Shown here one piece after another: positions 6,960 to 8,737 of a stretch of DNA of 8,737 bases (its first letter is position 1; every line of letters starts with the position of its first letter). The stretch lies in the NCBI GenBank assembly GCA_915070235.1, contig CAJZFM010000076.1, forward strand, positions 1 through 8,737. The letters run 5' to 3'. Under the pieces are notes generated by a model, which saw nothing but the letters and a program-made list of their open reading frames with translations, was not told the DNA's origin and made no database searches. Source of the stretch: an uncultured Capnocytophaga sp. (lineage in GTDB: Bacteria; Bacteroidota; Bacteroidia; Flavobacteriales; Flavobacteriaceae). Both the position numbers and the translations under genes were made by a program.

Positions 6960-6980
6960 AAGACTCTTTAATAAGAAGTT

Positions 6981-7000
6981 CATGATTAGTGGTTAGTATT
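6981..7000 (-). repeat. Degenerate heptanucleotide repeat, copy 2
   Basis: On the minus strand this reads as two 7-bp units, ACTAACC and ACTAATC, flanked by AAT and ATG. The ACTAA core and the 7-base period match the repeat after nnr at 2028-2062. It sits in the intergenic stretch between the lipoprotein gene and rmlA. Confidence 0.4.
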
Positions 7001-7029
7001 TGGTCTTTTTAGAGTTAGGACTAAAAACA

Positions 7030-7057
7030 GTAAGGGCGAATTGCCATTCGCCCCTAC
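7030..7057 (-). terminator. GC-rich palindrome, likely terminator of the lipoprotein operon and REP-like element
   Basis: This is a 28-base near-perfect palindrome in GC-poor DNA. The core stem is GGGCGAAT (7034-7041) and ATTCGCCC (7046-7053) with loop TGCC; outer GTA/TAC pairs (7030-7032 with 7055-7057) surround one mismatch. On the minus strand it begins 18 bases past the lipoprotein stop and is followed by CTGTTTTTAG, so it can work as an intrinsic terminator. Its symmetrical form resembles dispersed palindromic repeats of other genomes. Confidence 0.6.
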
Positions 7058-7074
7058 TATTGTTGTTCTCTATC

Positions 7075-7998
7075 CTACATCCAGTAAGTAGCAGAATCAT
7101 GTTTATCTTGTGCTTCATCTATAAGCGCTTTTACTCTTTCAGGAGTGATGCCATAGTAGTCAGCTATCTCTTTGTAATAGCGAGCAGTGTCTTTTTCCCC
7201 TCCTGAGGAGATAGAAGTAATGACTTGTACTGGTATTTTCTGAGAGAAATCGGTAGTACTACGTGCTTTCAACTCATCACCAGGAGCATTAAAAGCATAA
7301 AATTCTCCTTGTTGATTATTCTTATTTTTAGTTCCTCTCAATACATGGAAAAGACTTACTCTTATATCATATTTTGCATAGGCTTTTTTAGGTGCAAAAT
7401 AGCCTTTCAATCCCAAAGGGTTATCAGTAAGTACAGAACGTTTGGTACTATTTTTTCCATCAATTAAGTCTCCGATAGGTACTTGTTCAGGATCTGTATC
7501 ACGATAGGTGTAAGTAAATAAAGAAGCTGTATCAGTACTTTCTTGTTGAGTTTTGGTATCGGTATAGCTCTTTACTTCAAAGAAGTGTTGGTGGATAGGG
7601 AGCATCTGTGCACTTGTAAATTCGTGGTTCATACGCTCGCCTTTGCTATTGTAATAGACAATTTCCATGGCATAGTGAGCCCCTTCTATCATTACCACAG
7701 GAGAGGCCTCGGTTAGTATCTTCCCATCCATATCCTTACGTACCCAGTTTTTGGTCGTTTGATCCAGTTCAAACTTGAACCTTTGCACAGGTGCTATGAT
7801 ACTTTCAGGATCTCCATGGAAGCGTACCCCATGAAGGTGTCCTCTGCGGATAACAAATTCTACTCTAGTGGGATCCTCATGACCCTTGTCCTCTTTTTCA
7901 TTGTTAGGCTTTTGAGGCTCTTTACTGCATGAGGTAATTACTATTCCTAAAAGGGTGGCTGTTAGTACTGTTTTTAGTGTGCTTAATAAGTGTTTCAT
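7075..7998 (-). CDS. Histidine-rich lipoprotein of unknown function
   Basis: The 307-residue protein is complete. The N-terminus is a type II signal peptide: basic MKHLLSTLK, a hydrophobic core and lipobox ITSC with the lipidated Cys24. It should be anchored in the outer membrane, facing either side. A charged linker (25-45) leads to a domain that looks mostly beta-strand. Histidines cluster in GHLHGVRFHG (53-62: His54, His56, His61), IEGAHY (His108), MNHEF (His125) and PIHQHFF (His136, His138), with a later one in LFHVLRG (His218). This spacing would suit transition-metal or heme binding, which is an inference. The C-terminus (about 273-295) has a helix with ITPERVKALIDEAQ. I do not recognise the family. 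It follows the truncated gene by 12 bases and is probably in one operon with it. The palindrome at 7030-7057 ends the unit. Confidence 0.88.
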   Translation of the reverse strand: MKHLLSTLKTVLTATLLGIVITSCSKEPQKPNNEKEDKGHEDPTRVEFVIRRGHLHGVRFHGDPESIIAPVQRFKFELDQTTKNWVRKDMDGKILTEASPVVMIEGAHYAMEIVYYNSKGERMNHEFTSAQMLPIHQHFFEVKSYTDTKTQQESTDTASLFTYTYRDTDPEQVPIGDLIDGKNSTKRSVLTDNPLGLKGYFAPKKAYAKYDIRVSLFHVLRGTKNKNNQQGEFYAFNAPGDELKARSTTDFSQKIPVQVITSISSGGEKDTARYYKEIADYYGITPERVKALIDEAQDKHDSATYWM

Positions 7999-8010
7999 CT
8001 TGTTGTTCTT

Positions 8011-8737
8011 TTAATTTTGTTTTAGGTTGTTTGTATAATCAGCAGGTCGGTTGAACTCAAATGAAAGTTCATAAGTATTACTCTCGTGCTTGTATTTTAG
8101 CTTCACAATAGGCGTATTCTTTGCTTTAGAACTTTCCACAGCAGGCTTATTAGGATTTGCATTCCAAAGGATCTCTACGTCTGTTTCTTTTAGCTCCTTG
8201 TTAGAGAAAGTAGTGTAGAACTCTTCCTTAGTAAAGTTTTTCACGGAATACCCCTTGTCATCATTTTCTCGGATATATTGATAAGGCTTGCCACAGAAGA
8301 AAGAGATATACTGCTCAAAATACTCAAAAATCTCTTTAGGTTGGTCACTTTTAGCTTCTTCTCCTGTAGCATCTAAGGGAGTGATGGTAATACTATCCAC
8401 TCCATCATAGCTTTGATAAGGGCGAATATCTAAGTCAAATACATTCGCAAAGCTAACCGCTACTTTATATTTTGCAAAAGGTGCTTCTTGGCGAGTGGCC
8501 TCATACACCAAGGGTTCAAAAGGATTGGATTGCTCATAAGCAACATTCCCATTGCCGAATTTGGCTATAAAATCATCCTTCTTTAGAGCGATACTTTTGT
8601 TTAACACTCCTAATTGTAAAGTTGCAAGTGAAAGAGTCTCATTCTCGGTAAAATCTCTTTTCTTCTCTACTTTCAAGACCTCCTTGACAGAAGTTGTTTG
8701 ACCATTTTGGTCGGTAACAGAGAATAAGAAATCATAA
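8011..8737 (-). CDS. 5'-truncated hypothetical protein, probable cell-surface or periplasmic partner of the downstream lipoprotein
   Basis: The frame is open to the window edge. A TTG at 8676 could be read as a start, but in-frame codons continue upstream through 8736 without a stop and encode DFLFSVTDQNGQ-type sequence that looks like a beta strand and turn of an Ig-like domain. The real N-terminus therefore lies outside. About 241 residues are visible. They alternate strands (YKVAVSFANVFDLDIRPY; PIVKLKYKH; YELSFEFNRPADY near the end) with a helical middle (KEIFEYFEQYISFF) containing one Cys. Acidic and Lys residues are frequent, and no membrane helix is seen. I do not recognise the family. 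Twelve bases separate its TAA from the His-rich lipoprotein start, so they probably share a message and a task at the cell envelope. Whether it carries a lipobox cannot be seen here. Confidence 0.75.
   Translation of the reverse strand, partial: YDFLFSVTDQNGQTTSVKEVLKVEKKRDFTENETLSLATLQLGVLNKSIALKKDDFIAKFGNGNVAYEQSNPFEPLVYEATRQEAPFAKYKVAVSFANVFDLDIRPYQSYDGVDSITITPLDATGEEAKSDQPKEIFEYFEQYISFFCGKPYQYIRENDDKGYSVKNFTKEEFYTTFSNKELKETDVEILWNANPNKPAVESSKAKNTPIVKLKYKHESNTYELSFEFNRPADYTNNLKQN

Noticed and set aside
7000..7206. 68-codon plus-strand hydrophobic frame at the end of the lipoprotein gene
   Set aside because: It overlaps the palindrome and the antisense of a confident gene. Its hydrophobicity is a by-product of the opposite strand.
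8674..8676. TTG as start of the right-edge gene
   Set aside because: The frame stays open to the window end and the upstream residues look like genuine protein, so the gene is truncated by the window.

Overview
The window looks like chromosomal DNA of a flavobacterium in the Bacteroidota, most like the oral genus Capnocytophaga. Genes start without Shine-Dalgarno sequences and sit behind A/T-rich leaders. Two upstream regions carry TAnnTTTG-type -7 boxes, the Bacteroidota promoter signature. Codon use, a sampled GC of about 35-55% depending on the gene, and paired unknown lipoprotein-type genes also fit. The genus is an inference from overall character, not from a marker gene.

Layout. Plus strand: a promoter and a 119-residue conserved-type small protein (60-419), then nnr (457-2028), the bifunctional NAD(P)HX epimerase/dehydratase that repairs hydrated NAD(P)H. 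This pair ends in a strong intrinsic terminator (2064-2103), preceded by a degenerate 7-bp tandem repeat. Next comes a stand-alone gene (2178-2635) broken by a one-base frameshift. Its joined reading resembles the Imm11/DUF1629 immunity proteins of contact-dependent toxin systems, and no toxin is adjacent.

Minus strand, read right to left: a 5'-truncated gene of unknown function that runs off the window edge (8737-8011), and 12 bases later a His-rich lipoprotein (7998-7075). A GC-rich palindrome that can act as terminator follows (7030-7057), then an intergenic stretch with a second copy of the heptamer repeat and a promoter. The complete dTDP-L-rhamnose operon rmlA-rmlC-rmlD-rmlB (6885-3532) is packed with gaps of 6, 8 and 1 bases. 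A DMT-family (EamA) permease (3513-2644) follows rmlB after 17 bases of noncoding DNA that contain a small hairpin. It ends 8 bases from the convergent broken immunity-like gene.

Together the four Rml enzymes turn glucose-1-phosphate into dTDP-L-rhamnose, the donor for rhamnose in surface polysaccharide. No glycosyltransferase or polysaccharide exporter is in view, so the operon probably supplies several glycan loci. No RNA genes, CRISPR arrays, complete insertion sequences or origins were seen, and no gene-free stretch exceeds 300 bases. The parts least explained by known families are the two-gene lipoprotein unit at the right edge and the frameshifted orphan immunity-like gene.
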